Notes: generated by a model from the letters alone, not told the origin. Shown: positions 11,082 to 21,252, counted from the first letter of the stretch. The stretch: DNA of 64,000 nt from Ciona savignyi (GCA_000149265.1 CH003126.1:496038-560037); one strand, 5' to 3'. A program made the numbers and translations.

Positions 11082-11421
11082 GTATCGCTAACTAATTTGC
11101 ATATAACGTAAAAGACGCGTAACTAATCTCATTTGCATATAACACATAATGATATCAACTAAACGAACCTGCTTACAGTAGGAGTTGTTGTTTAATAATT
11201 TATGCGAAAAGCGTAACGTTAAAAATGTACTTTTATGATGTTTTCGAATGTAACTTATCCAAAACCTTTAATGTATATGTGTGAAATGGATAATGTTAGC
11301 CATCATATGCGCCTTGCTTTGACTATCCGACAATTTGTAGTATTTTGCCTGGTTATTACAATACAATTTATAAAAAAAAAGCTTAATGCGAATATGATAC
11401 AATGTCTTATCTTTATTCGGG

Positions 11422-11625
11422 AAAAACTAAAAGGGAGGGAAGGAGGGAAACTGCACACAAAAATTAAGATTAAGACATTAGAGTCGGTTTTAAACATGGA
11501 GTTGGAGTTAGGGTTAGTTATGCGGTTGTGATTAGTGTTTAGGGCAGGTTTTAAATTAGTTTCCGTAATTTTAGTAAGCAGTTTCCTTTCTTTACGCTTT
11601 CCCTCCTTTTAATGCTGCCCTCTTC
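11422..11625 (+). mobile_element. MITE copy
   Basis: Starts AAAACTAAAAGGGAGGG and ends near CTTTCCCTCCTTTTAATGCT, with GGAGTTAGGGTTAGTTATG in the core. Intronic. Confidence 0.8.
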
Positions 11626-12099
11626 TTTCGTCTAAATTGTTAACGGTTAACGTGCGTCTAAATTGGCGGTTTGGAGTTAAAAGGATCAACAGTGACAAGT
11701 AGTTATTATCAGCATTACTCACAAGGCAATCAGTTTAGACGCACGGATATAAGACGTTGCATATTTTTCGCTTTAGGTTTTTTTAATTTTGCAGTAGCAA
11801 TTAGACGTGATATTTCAAATTGTCGGATAGTCTAAGCAAGTCACATATTTTTAACATCGGCCTTTTACACATAGACATTTGAATGCATTTAATTAGTTAT
11901 TTTCTAAACAATTTAAAAGGTTTATTTTAACGTTACGCTTTTCGCATAAATTATTAAACAACAACACCCACTATATTCGGTTCCGTTTATTTTTTAAAAT
12001 TTTGTATGAACAATTGGACACACTACAAATTGTCGGATAGTAGTCAAAGCAATGCGCCTACGGTTAAAATTGTCCCTTTCATACTTGTCATATGGTAAT

Positions 12100-12341
12100 T
12101 AACGCACGATGTAAATGACGTAAGGAGATGAGACATTGTAACATTTTTACTTAAAGTTTTTTTTTAATTTTATTGCTTTTTTCACTTAAAAGTTTTTTTT
12201 AGTTTTTTTTTTAATTTTAATGCTTTTTTCACTTGAAGTTTTTTTTTAAATTTATTGCAACAATTAGACATGAAACTTCAAATTATCGAGCAGACAGACC
12301 AACACATTTTAACACAAATCTCACACCTACTCCCCACACAG
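12100..12341. other. T-rich intron end
   Basis: Holds repeated blocks of CTTTTTTCACTTAAAGTTTTTTTT-like sequence (about 12147-12255), then the acceptor CTCCCCACACAG. No coding signal. Confidence 0.6.
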
Positions 12342-12494
12342 ACAACGTAGAATGGAGAGAGAGGACGCTTACTCGATGTCGAAAATGATGCTGGACTCCT
12401 ACCACAATCCGGATCATACCGGTTTGAACGCGATCATGTCGGCGCCGGTGGTGTTGCCTTCTATGTACACTCCAAGCGAAATGCCGAGATCAAG
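12342..12494 (+). CDS. BTB-ZF exon: post-finger region
   Basis: 153 nt, phase 2 in and out, donor AAG|GTAAGG. Reads RQRRMEREDAYSMSKMMLDS and ends MYTPSEMPRS. Met/Ser-rich with no domain. The frame is open and in phase on both sides. Confidence 0.85.
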
Positions 12495-12543
12495 GTAAGG
12501 ATGGTTTTCTTTGGTTGCGTAATACGCCATCCGCCGTTTTTGT

Positions 12544-12651
12544 CCATCCGCGTATTTCCGTCTGCCGCATCAGCTTTCGCCATCCGCGTATTTCCGTCTG
12601 CCGTATCAGCTTTCGCCATCCGCGTATTTCCGTCTGCCGTATCAGCTTTCC
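12544..12651. repeat. 36-bp tandem repeat, three copies
   Basis: Starts at 12544, 12580 and 12616. The unit begins CCATCCGCGTATTTCCGTCT and is nearly identical between copies. It is GC-rich compared with the intron around it and lies 50 bp after a donor site. Confidence 0.92.
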
Positions 12652-13046
12652 TCCCGTGACACGTCTGCCGCTTCACGTATCAATTTCAGCCGCGTATTAA
12701 CAGCTATTTCTTTTATTTACCCTTCCAAGATCGGTGTGATGCTAGCCAAACCTGCCACACTTATCGCCTATTTTAAAGCTCTATATTTGTACCTCGTCTA
12801 CGTTGGACAAATTAAACAAAGAGAATGCGCATTTGAGATGAAAGTTATACTGTTTAAGGGTTAATGTTGGAATTAAATTAAAATTCGAGTGACCATTTTC
12901 AATAGATTCTTGCTTCTAAGCTTTCTGTTAATTATACCGGCCATACTAACCGGGAAACGCTGACCCTACAAGTTCCACTGTTTTTGCTTCATCTTGGGTC
13001 GGAATTTGAAGATTTCTTCATCCGCCTAACTTAACTTTTTCCCCAG

Positions 13047-13201
13047 CCCGAGCATTCAAATCAGCGAAATCACCGACGACTCTCGACCGCTAGATAGCGG
13101 CATGATTGATTTGAACGCCGTCCACCGGGTGTCGCCAACACACTCGGGAAATTCGACTTCTCCGATCTCCGCTCTCAATCTCTGCAGATCTAGCGCTAGA
13201 G
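13047..13201 (+). CDS. BTB-ZF exon: Ser-rich acidic region
   Basis: 155 nt, phase 2 in, phase 1 out, acceptor CTTTTTCCCCAG, donor AGAG|GTCAGT. Reads SPSIQISEITDDSRPLDSGM and ends SALNLCRSSAR. Likely disordered. Confidence 0.86.
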
Positions 13202-13246
13202 GTCAGTCTTGAGTTAAGAAACTAAAACCGGATCTGAAATATCCTA

Positions 13247-13440
13247 CACATACCGACTCTTACACAAAAAACGGTCCTAGGAACTAACCCATCATGGGTT
13301 CAAAACTTGGCTCGGTAAAAAAAAAATATCCCTTCATTTACGATCGTGTGGCCGAATGGTTAACGCCACCGATACATATACCGACTTTTATTTAAAAAAC
13401 GGTCCTCGTGACAAGTTCGAAACTTAATCAACTAAAAAAA
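13247..13440 (+). mobile_element. Two tRNA-like SINE copies
   Basis: A partial copy (13247-13330) and a fuller one from about 13348. The second has GTGTGGCCGAATGGTTAACG (A-box-like), a CGATACATATACCGAC insert, CGGTCCTCGTGAC and a B-box-like AAGTTCGAAACTT. The long insert rules out a working tRNA. Confidence 0.75.
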
Positions 13441-13736
13441 TCGCTTCATTTCAAACAATGTAACATCTTTATGGAATTAGATTTTTAAGGCCTTCTTATA
13501 AATTTACTACAATGCAAAGTTAGAAAATTCTGGCTTGGGTGAGAATCGAACTCAGACCCACTTGATGTTGGCCTTGAGCGTTCGAGTTGATCCTCGATAG
13601 CTCAGAGTGTGGGGTGCGTTAATCCCAGGGTATAGGGATTCTTAACCGTCCCAGATTTTTTTTATCTACATTGTAGTATTTCTCATTATATCATGTATCC
13701 TCGCGTTCTAATGACGATCAAATTAGTTCGTTATAA

Positions 13737-14189
13737 CAGCGGTTCCCAAACTGGGACGCCGCGAAAGCATGCGGAAGTTGCTGCATTTATTGTTTTTTTT
13801 CACAAAAAAACAGTACATGTGTGTTACACCAGTAAAACGTTAATTGGAGATGTTTGAGCCTGGTTTGAAACCCCATACACTGGCATACAGTATTCGTTTT
13901 ACTTGTAAAATCCATTGTTCGGTGTTATCTGCCACTATTTGCTCACTAACATGGCATTGTTTTCGAATAATGGTTTGTCAAATAACTGCTTTGCATTAAT
14001 TGACTGTTCGTCACTTTAGTAGTTTAGTGAATAGTTTTAAAGAGTTTTAATGGTTATCCAAATGCATGCTATAGTCTGGATATACAATATACAATACATG
14101 CAGTTTGAAAATTTTGGCTTTATGAGGGACCCGTAAGGTTTAATAAGTTTACAAAAGGCGCCGCCAACAAAAAAGTTTGGGAACCGCTG
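13737..14189. mobile_element. Non-autonomous hAT-like element, 453 bp, with 8-bp TSD
   Basis: Starts CAGCGGTTCCCAAACT and ends AGTTTGGGAACCGCTG, a perfect 16-bp inverted terminal repeat. The flanks carry an identical 8-bp duplication, CGTTATAA, at 13729-13736 and 14190-14197. Inverted ends of this type with an 8-bp TSD are the signature of hAT transposons. No transposase frame is present. Confidence 0.93.
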
Positions 14190-14410
14190 CGTTATAAAAT
14201 TTACTTTAAAAAGCTACTTTCACGGATTTTTTTCTTATTACTAGTTAGATCCGTTTATTCTATCGTATAAACGTCTTTGTTATAGTTACTTCTCTTAAGG
14301 TCCCTTGTAACCACCCTTTGGGCCCATTGTTACCCCCTCTTTGAACACATTGTCACCCCACTTCGAACTCACCCAGTCCTTCTATTTAACCCTGATAACT
14401 TCCCCACCAG

Positions 14411-14541
14411 ACGAAATGCAGCCGTCGCCCATCAGTGGGTTATCGGACCAACTATCGAACGAAGATATGAAGTTAAACGACCAAGGCCACGAGATGGACC
14501 AAGACTGCCTTCCAGAAACCGTGTTGAACGGATTTGATGAG
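14411..14541 (+). CDS. BTB-ZF exon: acidic region
   Basis: 131 nt, phase 1 in, phase 0 out, acceptor CTTCCCCACCAG, donor GAG|GTAAGT. Reads DEMQPSPISGLSDQLSNEDM and ends ETVLNGFDE. Acidic, with no domain. Confidence 0.87.
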
Positions 14542-14654
14542 GTAAGTGGTTTCTGCGACATGTTTCAAACGTTGAAAATGGTTGTGCGGCTGGTGGTATT
14601 AAACATAACTGGAATTCTAATCTTTCCGTTTAAAATCGGAAAATTGTTTTGTTG

Positions 14655-14995
14655 ATTTTATAGAATTTTAAGTATTTTTTTCTAGTGTTTTTTTTATAGA
14701 ATTTTAAGTATTTTTTCTGGTGTTTTTTTATAGAATTTTAAGTGTTTTTTTATAGAATTTTAAGTATTTTTTTCTAGTGTTTTTTTTATAGAACTTTAAG
14801 TATTTTTTCTGGTGTTTTTTTTATAGAATTTTAAGTATTTTTTTTTCTAGTGTTTTTTTATAGAATTTTAAGTATTTTTTCTAGTTTTTTTTATAGAATT
14901 TTAAGTTTTTTTTTCTAGTTTTTTAATAAAATTTTAAGTTTTTTTTCTATTGTTTTTTTTAATATAATTTTAAGTATTTTTTTATGTTTTGTTAG
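14655..14995. repeat. AT-rich tandem repeat, unit about 30-37 bp
   Basis: About ten irregular copies of TTTATAGAATTTTAAGTA followed by TTTTTTCTAGTGTTTTT. Copy length varies through T-run slippage. Confidence 0.9.
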
Positions 14996-15064
14996 CATTT
15001 TACATTAGGAATCGAAGTACATCGTATGATCCACACGAACTTACATTTTCATTACAATTTCCAG

Positions 15065-15154
15065 ACGCCATCTAGCCGTGACATAATTGCCATGGAAGGC
15101 AGCGAGGTGCTTACTAGCGACCTCAAGCGACTGATTGCAGCCATGGACGAGTGA
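15065..15154 (+). CDS. BTB-ZF last exon with stop
   Basis: 29 codons plus TGA, phase 0, acceptor TTACAATTTCCAG. Reads TPSSRDIIAMEGSEVLTSDL and ends KRLIAAMDE, then stop at 15152-15154. The first AATAAA downstream that could serve as a polyadenylation signal is at 15782. Confidence 0.87.
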   Translation, partial: TPSSRDIIAMEGSEVLTSDLKRLIAAMDE

Positions 15155-15781
15155 TTGACGAATTCTTTTTACTTTTTACATCAGGAACCATATCGTATGT
15201 ACTAGTTACCCGTAGCGGGTGGCGTTAAGTTTTCGCACCAGATTTCCAGAGCCAGGGTTGGGCTCTTCGTACAAAATCGTCGTTTTATTTAACATTATTG
15301 TTCATATTTGTAAGCGGTCGCGTAAAGAGAGACAAGGTGTCTCTTGCCGTTTTAATCACTATCCGTACTATTGCGTTCTTTTCTTTTGTACAGACCCCCT
15401 AAATTAACGAAACTGGGTGTGTACCCACTACTGAAGAAAGCCCAGTGCAATAATTATTAATTCCCGCCCTTTTTCCCTTTTTTTCTTATTCTCTCTTTTT
15501 CGCCCAAGCGAGAGAACCTGTGACAAGACGCCACGTACTACACAGACTGTGTTTTTACCTTTCGCCCAGCATGGCAACGCTGCAGCCCAGAATCGCCCAC
15601 AAAATACAAAATTCTTACATGACAACTTGACCAGTGTTTCGATTTCGTTCACAATTCCCGCTTCCCCCGCGAATAGATGCAGCTCGCCATGCACTGTATA
15701 AATTAACGTGTACATCGCATTTCCGAATATTCTTTTACCGCGCCCGCTATCGTTTGTTTTTCGCGTTATTAATGAATACAC

Positions 15782-15787
15782 AATAAA
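15782..15787 (+). terminator. Candidate polyadenylation signal of the BTB-ZF gene
   Basis: AATAAA about 630 bp after the stop codon. Position and orientation fit, but no transcript evidence is available. Confidence 0.4.
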
Positions 15788-15954
15788 CCATTTTTGCAAC
15801 TTTCCATTTATTCGTATCAAAATGCTTCCCTCAGAATAGAGGACATTGATTATCCCAACGGACAGGACAAAAAATGGGAGTTATTACAAGCCTTTTATAC
15901 CAAATTTACGCTCCCCAGCCGTGCTGTGAATGATTATTATAAATACGTTGTTTT

Positions 15955-16235
15955 AGGTCTTTGGGAAAAACCAAGGGGGGTTAACACACACGACCAATCG
16001 TCTGAACACCTCGCGTCCACCGTCGGATTACCGAAGCTATTGCAGTGTGTTGTAGGCCTATATGATAGACATTTTCCTTAAGTTTGGTAGAATCCATTAA
16101 TTCGCTGGGTTCAGGAAATGTCCGTTAAGCAGCTTGTCCAAGGACACAACCGACTAGCTGGCGACCAGTTTCGAACTTGCAACCATTCGGCCGAAAGTCG
16201 ACCCACTAAACCACCAGACTAATCTGTCGGACATT
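15955..16235 (-). mobile_element. tRNA-derived SINE, near full length, reversed
   Basis: Read on the minus strand it starts CCGACAGATTAGTCTGGTGG, has a B-box-like GGTTGCAAGTTCGAAACTGG, then GTTGTGTCCTTGG and AACCCAGCGAATTAATGG, and ends in the family tail (GTTAACACxCxGGxCAATCGTC on the plus strand). This is the commonest repeat around UPF2. Confidence 0.85.
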
Positions 16236-16554
16236 TATCCAGATTTGAAACCTTTTTAAAAATCAATATTGTATGCTTGTGCATCTTGGCAGATCGCTCC
16301 TAAAGTCATAAACCGATTGTCCGGTCGCAATGCACTTATTGGACCGGAGATATATAAACAAGAGTTTATCTTGTTTATTTATCCCCGATTGGACACCGCC
16401 TTAACCTGGCGTATTGATGGTTTTAACTAAGACAGTAGAAAGGTATCGATTATTTAGAGTTACCCGTCGGTGGACACGTTGCCTTGTCAAGATTGCACCT
16501 AGTTACAAATTAAAAGCTTGAATTTTTTTCTGTACAGGATAGGTAATAATATTT

Positions 16555-16680
16555 ATATCCATGAATGAAAAAAAAACGTAAGCGGCGTTAACACACGGGC
16601 AATCGTCAGATTACTTCGCGCCCACCGTCGAGTTATCGGAGCTATTGCAGTGTGTTGTGTATGGTTCAGACGTTTTTTAA
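16555..16680 (-). mobile_element. SINE 3' fragment, reversed
   Basis: Contains GTTAACACACGGGCAATCGT and GCTATTGCAGTGTGTTGTGT, the tail half of the SINE family. The tRNA-like head is missing. Confidence 0.75.
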
Positions 16681-17007
16681 ATGTCCAAGTTTGTGAGCAT
16701 GGATATGCTAATGTTTTAAAAATCATAAAATACGTAATTTACCAATACAAAATGGTATTCATTAAAGATGTCGCCAAAACGGCAACAATGGCGCATTAGT
16801 CATGGCGTGGCGCTATTATTTATTGAAATAAAACCCCCTAAAACAGAAATGCGTGTAAACATTCTTGAATTTGTTACCGTAGTCAACTCTGCATGAAAAC
16901 ACCACTTTAACGGATATTAAAGCGTTGGATTTACACAAATAACGTAAGAAATGAGCAAGGAAACACCAGGTAGGATTCGTTAAGCTTAAATCACATTTTA
17001 ATGTCTT

Positions 17008-17287
17008 ACCGATTAGCTTGGTGGGTTTAGTGCGTCGCCTTTCAGCCAAAAGGTTGCAGATACGAAACTGGTCGCTTGCTAGTCGGTTGTGTCCTTTGGC
17101 AAGGCACTTAATGGAAATTGTCCAAATGCAGTGGATTGATAGGATCTACCAAATTGAAGGAAGATCTGAATTATATACAAAACATTACAGCTCCCGTAAC
17201 ATGACCGTGAGTGCAAGGTAATCTGATGATTGACCGTATGATAATAGCCCCTGCATTTTTCCATTCACAACGATAAACATAAATATA
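17008..17287 (+). mobile_element. tRNA-derived SINE, near full length
   Basis: Head GATTAGCTTGGTGGGTTTAG, B-box-like AGGTTGCAGATACGAAACTG, GTGTCCTTTGGCAAGGCACT, then the tail ending near CATTCACAACGATAAACATA. It ends about 60 bp before the UPF2 exon at 17348. Confidence 0.85.
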
Positions 17288-17347
17288 ACCCCCTATAAAT
17301 GCTGCATTTTAGTACGCGGTGTTAATTGAGTTTGTTGTACTTCACAG

Positions 17348-17415
17348 AGGCTGAAACTGGAAATGAAAAGGAAGAATCGAATGCTCAAAACGAGGAGCAA
17401 ATTGAGCAGGAAAAG
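17348..17415 (+). CDS. UPF2: UPF2 exon: charged N-terminal region
   Basis: 68 nt, needs one base from an upstream exon, phase 0 out, acceptor TTGTACTTCACAG, donor AAG|GTAAAT. Reads AETGNEKEESNAQNEEQIEQ plus EK, like the Glu/Lys-rich N-terminus of UPF2. There is no in-frame Met, so at least one upstream coding exon is missing from this model. Confidence 0.75.
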
Positions 17416-17426
17416 GTAAATAGAGG

Positions 17427-18050
17427 GGGCAACACTAAAAGGAGGAAAAACGGGAAGGCGGGAAGGAGGGAAACTGCTCACTAAAACTATTTAAACTTAT
17501 TTTAACCCTGCCCTTAACACTAATCTCAATCCCAGAACTAAACCTAACTCCAATACCATGTTTAAAACTAACTCTAATGCCCTAATCTTCCAGTATGGAA
17601 AGTATGTCACTTTTCGCCGAGATCTCCAGTGTGCACGCACCAAATATTTAAGTGTGCAGTGTGCAAATGTCCAAGAGTGCACACACTTTAGGTGTGCACA
17701 CAATCTTCTTTTTATTAATATTTTGTAAAAATGTAAACAAACATATTATTCTATCCTAAATCTATCGTATCCTTCAGCTAAAATATCTATCTACATAACA
17801 AAAAATGTACTGACAGTAAATTACTCGAAGTCCAGAGGTAGGTTTACAGGTTTGTTGAAAATTATACGATGTTTATGCTGCCAGCTCATGAGCATGTGTG
17901 AAAATACCAAAGTGTGCAAAGACGCAGGGAAAAAAATCTCGAGTGTGCAGCTGCCGTACTTTCCATACTGGCTAATCTTCATTTTAGTGTGAAGTTTTGA
18001 TATTTCCCGCTTTTTCTCCTTTTGTTTTTTTTCCAACGTGGGGCAACATC
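17427..18050 (-). mobile_element. MITE split by a later hAT insertion
   Basis: The left half (17427-17589) runs from GGGGCAACACTAAAAGGAGG to the family core. The right half (17972-18050) resumes with CTAATCTTCATTTTAGTG. A 382-bp element separates the halves. Confidence 0.85.
17590..17971. mobile_element. Non-autonomous hAT-like element, 382 bp, inside the MITE
   Basis: Starts CCAGTATGGAAAGTA and ends TACTTTCCATACTGG, a perfect 15-bp inverted terminal repeat. The flanking CTAATCTT occurs at 17582-17589 and 17972-17979, an 8-bp TSD made from MITE sequence. Several GTGTGCA-type motifs cluster just inside both ends, as expected for subterminal transposase-binding sites. It has no coding capacity. 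Confidence 0.94.
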
Positions 18051-18191
18051 GGGATATCTGTGTTGATCCCTAGACTATAAAAAAATATTTGGGGAAATGT
18101 TACAGTCTGGGGTGTTTATGGGTAGTATGGTAATGACACACTTAAGAAATATTGGGCCGGACAAGTTTGCAGTGTCTTTATAGTATATTCA

Positions 18192-18475
18192 AGTGATTAG
18201 CTTGGTGAGTTAGTGCATCACCTTTCAGTCGAAAGTTTGCAGGTTCAAAACTGGTCGCTATCTAGTTGGTTGTGTCCTTGGGCATGGCACTTAACGGACA
18301 TTGCCTGAACCCAGCGGATTGATAGGTTCTACCAAATTGAGAAAACATCTGAATCATACACAACACACTGCCACAGCTCTGGTAACACGGCGGTGGACGC
18401 GAGGTGTTCCGTCGATTGACATGTGTTAACCAAAATTTTTCCATTCATGGGGATAAGATGAATATCCTATACTAC
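18192..18475 (+). mobile_element. tRNA-derived SINE, near full length
   Basis: Head GATTAGCTTGGTGAGTTAGT, B-box-like TTGCAGGTTCAAAACTGGTC, GTGTCCTTGGGCATGGCACT, AACCCAGCGGATTGATAGG, tail GGTAACACGGCGGTGG and CATTCATGGGGATAAG. Confidence 0.88.
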
Positions 18476-18877
18476 TTGCAAATGCCATATAAGCAACTTG
18501 TGTTAAAATGCTGTGATTAGCATAAAACAAGTACCAGTACCATAGCTACAATAATTGCTGGTCAAGTTCTAAAATCAATATTTATCAGCATAATACATGA
18601 CTACAGTCAGACTACCTTTCCCTTTTTTCGCTTTTACCCTTTTTCTATATGACATCTTAGCCGTACTTTATTCAACAGTATTTTTCAAACTATCCATGGT
18701 CCATAGACACACTTCATTAGCTGCCACAACCATGGTGTTTGTACACAGAAAATATAAAATTGCATATGGAACCTCTAAAAATGCCAATAAAAATATGTTT
18801 AAAAAAATTAAAAAAACGCTAAAAATTCACCCGTAATTTATCTGTTTCACACACAAATTCTGCTGATTTGAACAATC

Positions 18878-19030
18878 TGACCGGTTAGTCTGGCAGTTTA
18901 GAGCGACGCCTTTCAACCGAAAGGTTGCCGGTTCGAAATTGGTCTCTAGCTATTCGGTTGTCCCTTGGGCAAGGCATTTAACAGATATTGCCTGAACCAA
19001 GCAGATTAATGGGTTATCCTATCCTATATA
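18878..19030 (+). mobile_element. tRNA-derived SINE, 5' part
   Basis: GGTTAGTCTGGCAGTTTAGA (A-box side), AGGTTGCCGGTTCGAAATTG (B-box side), then GCCTGAACCAAGCAGATTAA. The tail is truncated. Confidence 0.82.
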
Positions 19031-19193
19031 TATTTTTTCCCTTTAGACCTAAATACTATGACGTAAACTATTTTTCAGCACTTTGTAGGCGCCCTCTAAA
19101 TCGGAATGTATTTTTCTGGAAATAGTATATGTATATATGAATATAAGTTATACATAAACACTATAACTAACCAACCAACTATATTGATCCCAG

Positions 19194-19355
19194 GAACAAG
19201 CTAATCGGCTTCTTGCTGAAGCGAAAGAGAGGGGACAGAAGAAAGCAGCGTTTCGACTTTTGAATCAAAATGCCATTAATAACCGACCGGACGAGAACTT
19301 CTTTCGGAAGCTTGATTCGAGTTTAAAGAAAAACACGGCGTTTGTTAAGAAACTT
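19194..19355 (+). CDS. UPF2: UPF2 exon: entry to the first MIF4G domain
   Basis: 54 codons, phase 0/0, acceptor ATTGATCCCAG, donor CTT|GTGAGT. Reads EQANRLLAEAKERGQKKAAF, later RPDENFFRKLDSSLKKNTAF. The second stretch is nearly invariant in animal UPF2. Confidence 0.97.
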
Positions 19356-19899
19356 GTGAGTTGTGTTGTTGTTCACCATACTGTTAGGGATGTCCATTTT
19401 TTAATCATTATTCTAATTCGATTTAGATAGGAAGAAAATAATTTGGAATTATTATCATGATTCTAACAGTATTAAGTGCTCATAGAGGATTTAGATTCAA
19501 AATTAGAAAAAAGTGATAAATTTTTTTTTTTTCATTATTCGTGATGTTTGATTATAATGAATGGTTCATTTATTGTAATGCTGCTAGAATTTGTTTAATT
19601 AGGTGCATGTAAGTAATACTTTTTACTTCCAAATAAATGACAATCTAAAAACTGTGCAGTACCACTGGCTTTAAGAAATTTTTAAACGTCAGAAATACCG
19701 TTTTGGCTACCAGACATAAACCGATATATATATATATAATTATATATACATAAGCGTCTTTTGGGAAAATATAACAGATTTTTGTACCTAATTTTGTCAG
19801 GATTTAAAACCAACCTGAAACCTGTCTGATATTTTGCCATTTTTTATCCCCCAGTAAAACATGTAAATAGAGATATAAGCTGATACCATGAGCATCGCT

Positions 19900-20085
19900 T
19901 AAAACAAAAAGACAGCAGATTAGTGAGTACTACTAAATTGAAGGAATGTGTCTATAATTAACAACACACTGCAATAGCTCTGGTAACCCGGCGGTGGGCG
20001 CGAGGTTATTTGACAATGCCAAAAGGTTAACACCCTTGGTTTTCCCATTCAAAGGGATAAACATGAATATCCTATCCTAACACTA
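19900..20085 (+). mobile_element. SINE 3' part
   Basis: Contains CACTGCAATAGCTCTGGTAA, CCCGGCGGTGGGCGCGAGGT and CATTCAAAGGGATAAACATG, ending TATCCTATCC. The head is missing or diverged. Confidence 0.82.
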
Positions 20086-20196
20086 TTTTACCTGTATGGT
20101 ATTTCGTCGGGATTGATGGTCCAACCTAGGACCTGTCTAGTATTACCTTTATGGCCTCTTTATAATACCTAACTGCACAATCACATTGCTTCCCAG

Positions 20197-20277
20197 GGCA
20201 AGCTCACAGAGCAGCAACGATCTTCCATTGAAAATGAATTTAATTCACTGAACTTGACTCGATATATACAGGAAATC
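20197..20277 (+). CDS. UPF2: UPF2 exon: MIF4G-1
   Basis: 27 codons, phase 0/0, acceptor ATTGCTTCCCAG, donor ATC|GTGAGT. Reads GKLTEQQRSSIENEFNSLNL followed by TRYIQEI, matching the conserved TEQQR...LNLSKYI segment. Confidence 0.96.
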
Positions 20278-20433
20278 GTGAGTGAAATTTTACTAAGAAT
20301 ATATATATCTTTATAGGAACAATTTTTCCATTGATTACAAATCGATGTTTGCAAGTTTTTTAGCGTTTTGTTTTTAAATACGGAAGTGTACAGAACTGAA
20401 TGTTTAATGTTTTTTTTAATGTTTAAAGGACAT

Positions 20434-21112
20434 ATTAGAATAGGATAGTATGCCCATGTTTATCCCCATGATTGGGAAAACATGCAAAACAAGGACACTT
20501 GTCATATTACCTAATTACCAGAACTATTGCTACATGTTAAATACGATACAGATATTACCTAAATGTTTATACAATTTTTTAAAACACTGAGTCCAGGCAT
20601 TGTACTTATGAGTCCAAGGACACAATTGAGTAGCTAACGTCTGCTTTCAATACCACAACCTTTCGGCTGACAATTCAACTCGCTACTAATGAGCTAATAT
20701 ATCTGGTCAAGGATTATTTACAACTCCAAAATGTCGTTTAAAGGTGTCTACGTTTTTTAAGTTTTAGGAATTTAATAGTATAGCAGGGTAGTGTACCTTT
20801 GTTTATCCCCCACACACAGGACATGATATGGGAAAACACCCATGACATGATAACAAGGACAGTTTCCATTAGTCTGATTACCAGAACTATTTCTATGTGT
20901 TGAATACGATTAAGACATTACCACAATTTATGTTCAATTTATTTAATCACTAAGTCCAGGTAATGTCCTTTTAAGTACAAGGACATTACCTAGCGGCTGG
21001 TTTCGATCCCACAACCTTTCGGCTGACAATTCAACTTACTACTAATAAGCTAATAAATCTGGTCAAGGATTATTTACAACTCCAAAATGTCGTTTAAAGG
21101 TGTCTACGTTGC
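20434..21112 (-). repeat. Tandem duplication: reversed SINE plus a UPF2 3' splice site
   Basis: Two units offset by 356 bp. Each holds a reversed SINE copy (CAACCTTTCGGCTGACAATT marks the head) and then the identical run ACAACTCCAAAATGTCGTTT, AAAG, GTGTCTACGTT. In the second unit this is the true acceptor and the first bases of the exon at 21100. In the first unit it is a decoy at 20743/20744. Confidence 0.92.
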
Positions 21113-21252
21113 TGGATGCCAAAGTGAAAATGAGTGACATTCCGTGCGCAGTGCATGTGTGTTCTCTCATGCACATGCGTTACCAGGAGTTTACACCGCA
21201 GCTCTTTCAATCAACCAAAAGATTGTTTCAGTCCCGCGTTGATGACAAAACT
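21100..21252 (+). CDS. UPF2: UPF2 exon: MIF4G-1
   Basis: 51 codons, phase 0/0, acceptor GTCGTTTAAAG, donor ACT|GTAAGT. Reads VSTLLDAKVKMSDIPCAVHV, then CSLMHMRYQEF, matching UPF2 (KLKISDVNCAVHLCSLFHQRY-type). The acceptor is duplicated 356 bp upstream. Confidence 0.96.

Larger units (their letters stand above)
2372..15154 (+). other. Gene span: BTB/POZ two-finger C2H2 zinc-finger protein (3' part)
   Basis: Thirteen exons join without a phase conflict: 2372-2542, 2962-3087, 3866-3982, 4761-4846, 7105-7196, 8105-8276, 10021-10065, 10468-10597, 11023-11081, 12342-12494, 13047-13201, 14411-14541 and 15065-15154. They give 508 codons and a TGA. In order they encode the last helices of a BTB/POZ dimerisation domain, about 250 residues of Ser/Asn/Gln/acidic linker, a basic KPKKEYK lead-in, two consecutive C2H2 fingers joined by a HTGERPYP linker, and a Ser/Pro-rich acidic C-terminus. 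Proteins of this build are nuclear, DNA-binding and usually repressors. The BTB start is outside the window. I cannot name the vertebrate ortholog; the closest group by architecture is the ZBTB proteins with few fingers. The domain calls are firm; the exact splice choice at 4761 is less sure. Confidence 0.88.
15155..17347. other. 3' UTR and intergenic region before UPF2
   Basis: Holds the probable 3' UTR of the zinc-finger gene (candidate AATAAA at 15782) and SINE copies. I looked for a first UPF2 exon that leaves one unpaired base, as the exon at 17348 requires, and found none that was convincing. Confidence 0.55.

Noticed and set aside
13550..13660. Possible tRNA (TAGCTCAGAGTG plus GAATCGAAC-type arms)
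   Set aside because: The arms are in opposite orientations and too far apart. It looks like two broken tRNA-like repeat pieces.
15428..15820. 130-codon minus-strand frame
   Set aside because: No domain and no splice partners; it lies in the 3' UTR or intergenic DNA of the zinc-finger gene.
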